Positions 13,580 to 15,484 of a DNA stretch of 15,484 nucleotides are shown here, piece after piece; position 1 is the first letter of the stretch, and the number at the start of each line of letters is the position of its first letter. A program made the position numbers and the translations under genes. The notes beneath the pieces were generated by a model. The model was not told the origin of the DNA, made no database searches, and saw only the letters and a program-made list of their open reading frames with translations. Origin of the DNA: DASPTH01 sp046727575 (GTDB taxonomy: Bacteria > Actinomycetota > Acidimicrobiia > IMCC26256 > DASPTH01). Location: assembly GCA_046727575.1 (NCBI GenBank), contig JBKPCV010000197.1:1-15484 (forward strand), read 5' to 3'.

Positions 13580-14818
13580 TCAGCGCCCGTCGAGCGAGAA
13601 CGGTAGGCCGAGCAGCTCGATCGCGGTGCCACGCGCGATGCGGTTCACCTCGTCTTGTTCGAGGAACCCGAACTGCTTCGCCGCCGCTTCACGCGAGTGG
13701 GGCCACGTGCTGTCGGAGTGCGGATAGTCGGTCTCGAAGGCCACGTGGTCGGCGCCGACCTGGTCGAGCATCTTCACACCGATCGGATCCTTGAAGAAGC
13801 AGCTGTACACCTGGCGGTAGTAGTAGGTGGACGGCGGTTCCGGACAATTTTTCTGCCCGCCGCTCCACTGGTGCGTGATCCAGACGTCGTCGGCGCGCTC
13901 GAGCGCGTACGGGATCCACCCGATCTGCGCCTCGGCATACAGCAGCTTGAGGTTTGGGTACCGGTTCAGCACGCCGGAATAGAGGAAGTCGACGAGGCTT
14001 GCTGCGCTGTTGGCGAAGATCAACGATGCCGGCACGGCGTCCGGCGCGTCCGACGACGTCTGCAGCGTCTTCGTGCCCGAGCCGATGTGCAGGCAGACGA
14101 CGGTCGACGTCTCCGCGCACGCGGAAAAGAACGGATCCCAGTAACCCGTGTGGATGCTCGGCAGGTCGAGGTAGGGGGGCATCTCGGTGAAGGCAACCGC
14201 CCGCACCCCCCTCGCTGCGTTGCGACGAATCTCGGCGGCGGCGAGCTCGACATCCCACAACGGCACGATGCACAGCGGCAGCAGACGGCCGTCGCTCTGC
14301 CCGCACCATTCCTCCACCATCCAGTCGTTGTACGCGTACACGCACAGCTCGGCGAGCTCACGGTCCTTGCCCCACAGGAAGATCTGGCCCGCGAAGCGCG
14401 GGTAGTTGGGGAAACAGAGCTGCGCCTCGACCCCGTTGATGTCCATGTCGGAGAGGCGATCGGGAACCTTCCAGCAGCCGGGCCGGATCTCGTCGAACGT
14501 GGTTCCGGTGAGCGTGACCTCCTCGGGCTTGAACCCCGAGGCCGCGATGTGTCGCTTCAGCGACGTGAGTTTCCCCTCGTAGTTCCACCAGACGACGTCG
14601 GGACCGTCGGTTCCCGGTGCTTCCACATACGTTGCGCCTTGCAACACGATGTCGCCGGCGGGGTGGTACTCGACGTGCGGGCCCGCCTCCCGGAACTTTG
14701 CGGGAAGGCGCGGCTCCCAGATGTCGGGCGGCTCGACGAGGTGCGCGTCGAGGTCGACGATGGGCGGGATCTTCGCGAGCACTTCGGGTGCGACATCGGA
14801 TTCAGCGAGTTGGACCAC
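13580..14818 (-). CDS. Amidohydrolase family 2 metal-dependent hydrolase or decarboxylase
   Basis: A 412-residue protein of the same broad family as the gene at 3517 but in a different subgroup. The opening signature is VDLDAHLVEPPDIWEPRLP at 21-39, with Asp24 and His26 where HxH is usual. Strand-five His244 is in VCLHIGSGT, Glu296 is in YAEAQIGWIPYALER, and the metal or catalytic aspartate is Asp364 in FETDYPHSDSTWP at 361-373. The ending EQDEVNRIARGTAIELLGL is typical. Proteins of this subgroup are numerous in actinobacterial lipid and aromatic catabolic loci, usually without assigned substrate. Start GTG 14818-14816 has GGGGAGG about nine bases upstream. It is second in the minus-strand run, 30 bases after the YcaQ-like gene. 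Confidence 0.9.
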   Translation of the reverse strand: MVQLAESDVAPEVLAKIPPIVDLDAHLVEPPDIWEPRLPAKFREAGPHVEYHPAGDIVLQGATYVEAPGTDGPDVVWWNYEGKLTSLKRHIAASGFKPEEVTLTGTTFDEIRPGCWKVPDRLSDMDINGVEAQLCFPNYPRFAGQIFLWGKDRELAELCVYAYNDWMVEEWCGQSDGRLLPLCIVPLWDVELAAAEIRRNAARGVRAVAFTEMPPYLDLPSIHTGYWDPFFSACAETSTVVCLHIGSGTKTLQTSSDAPDAVPASLIFANSAASLVDFLYSGVLNRYPNLKLLYAEAQIGWIPYALERADDVWITHQWSGGQKNCPEPPSTYYYRQVYSCFFKDPIGVKMLDQVGADHVAFETDYPHSDSTWPHSREAAAKQFGFLEQDEVNRIARGTAIELLGLPFSLDGR

Positions 14819-14848
14819 GCGCAGCTACCTCCCCGTGACCCACCGATC

Positions 14849-15484
14849 CTACCTGGACGCTCGCGTCACGGCCCCGGCGAGGTCGCCACGGTTTCGCACC
14901 TCCACCCGTTCGAGCTCGAGCCAGTCGGCGGTGGCGCGCAGCTCAGCAGCGAGCTCGCCGGCGACGACTTTGCGGTCGGCCGCGCGCTCGGCATAGGCGG
15001 CCTGGACGAGCAGGGCGCGGTTCCTCCGATCGGCCTTGAGATCGACGCGGGCGACAAGCTGGTCGCCGAGCAGGAACGGCAACACGTAGTAGCCGTGGAC
15101 GCGCTTCGCCTCGGGGATGTAGATCTCGATGCGGTAATCGAACCCGAACAGCCGCTGCGTGCGCTTGCGTTCCCAGATCAAGGAGTCGAACGGCGACAGG
15201 AGCGTGCGTGCCTCGAGGGCACCGGGAACACCCGCGTCGGGATGGAGGTACGCAGGGTCGCGCCAGCCGTCGACGCGCACCGGGAGCAAGCGCCCGTCTT
15301 CGACGAGATCGGCGAGCAACGCGGGGACTCGCGTGACGCTCGGATCAGCGCCGCGGTCGTAGTAACCGCCGATGTGGAAGTAGTCGGCGAGATCAGGCGC
15401 GGTGGCGACGCCCATTGCCCGTGCCGCGAGCAGGAGGAGCCGACGCTTCGCCTCGTCGGGTTCCGGTGGACGGACGTCGCGCAC
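14849..15484 (-). CDS. Partial YcaQ/AlkX-like winged-helix DNA glycosylase family protein
   Basis: The C-terminal 211 or so residues of a protein whose start lies beyond the window. The block LLSPFDSLIWERKRTQRLFGF at about 91-111, then DYRIEIYIPEAKRVHGYYVLPFLLGD and RVDLKADRRN, is highly characteristic of the YcaQ family (winged-helix HTH_42 domain), whose Escherichia coli member removes bulky alkyl and interstrand-crosslink lesions. The catalytic QxQ-type motif lies in the N-terminal part, which is missing here, so activity cannot be judged. E. coli YcaQ is about 410 residues, so roughly half is present. The GTG at the window edge is probably an internal valine. It precedes the CoA-pathway genes by only 30 bases on the same strand. 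Confidence 0.9.
   Translation of the reverse strand: MRDVRPPEPDEAKRRLLLLAARAMGVATAPDLADYFHIGGYYDRGADPSVTRVPALLADLVEDGRLLPVRVDGWRDPAYLHPDAGVPGALEARTLLSPFDSLIWERKRTQRLFGFDYRIEIYIPEAKRVHGYYVLPFLLGDQLVARVDLKADRRNRALLVQAAYAERAADRKVVAGELAAELRATADWLELERVEVRNRGDLAGAVTRASR

Noticed and set aside
12309..13727. Plus-strand frame of 472 residues opposite the dehydratase
   Set aside because: Val-, Arg- and Glu-rich low-information sequence that is the mirror of a conserved double-hotdog gene.
1..15484. CRISPR array, tRNA, rRNA or insertion sequence
   Set aside because: I saw no regularly spaced repeats, no cloverleaf-like segments, no rRNA blocks and no transposase; the only transposon-derived sequence is the Tn5 end in the library adapter.

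Overview
This is a high-GC window read as a piece of an actinobacterial chromosome, probably from an uncultured Acidimicrobiia-like or related lineage. The reasons are GC-rich codon use throughout, several GTG starts and one probable TTG start, a DUF1918 protein (a mostly actinobacterial family), GYD-domain and DUF-type small proteins, and a dense set of acyl-CoA enzymes with multiple crotonases. The taxonomic call is inference. The first 58 bases are not genomic: they are an untrimmed Illumina Nextera adapter at the contig edge, and the real sequence starts at about base 59.

Layout. 59-1471 holds small housekeeping or unknown genes: a truncated phosphotransferase-like N-terminus (minus), a stand-alone Nfu N-terminal domain protein (plus), an unknown 104-residue helical protein (minus) and, divergent from it, a GYD-domain protein (plus). 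1651-4704 (minus) holds a long-chain-type acyl-CoA synthetase and an amidohydrolase_2 protein, separated by a 150-base gap with two copies of a GC-rich hairpin repeat. 4754-6310 (plus) holds a shortened thiamine-diphosphate-enzyme-like protein that appears to have lost the cofactor motif, then DUF1918. 6317-7231 (minus) is a short-chain dehydrogenase that shares a compact divergent control region with 7294-9884 (plus), a class III CoA-transferase overlapping a second, short acyl-CoA ligase by GTGA. 9856-15484 (minus) is a tight run of six genes: a partial YcaQ-like winged-helix protein, an amidohydrolase_2, a double-hotdog MaoC-type dehydratase and three crotonases, the last two a tandem duplicate pair. 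Junctions in that run are 30, 5, -4, 4 and -4 bases, so cotranscription is likely.

How the genes may work together. Two ligases and a CoA-transferase could load an acid onto CoA, the dehydratase and crotonases could hydrate, isomerise or cleave it, the dehydrogenase could oxidise the hydroxyacyl-CoA, and the two ACMSD/decarboxylase-type amidohydrolases could remove or hydrolyse a ring or carboxyl group. This looks like a catabolic locus for a cyclic, terpenoid, steroid-like or aromatic acid, but the substrate cannot be read from sequence. The most unusual points are the tandem crotonases with histidine at both positions where classical enoyl-CoA hydratases have catalytic glutamate, the apparently cofactor-less thiamine-diphosphate-like protein, the dehydratase with its active-site motif split between two halves, and the shared divergent promoter with a perfect inverted repeat at 7261-7274.
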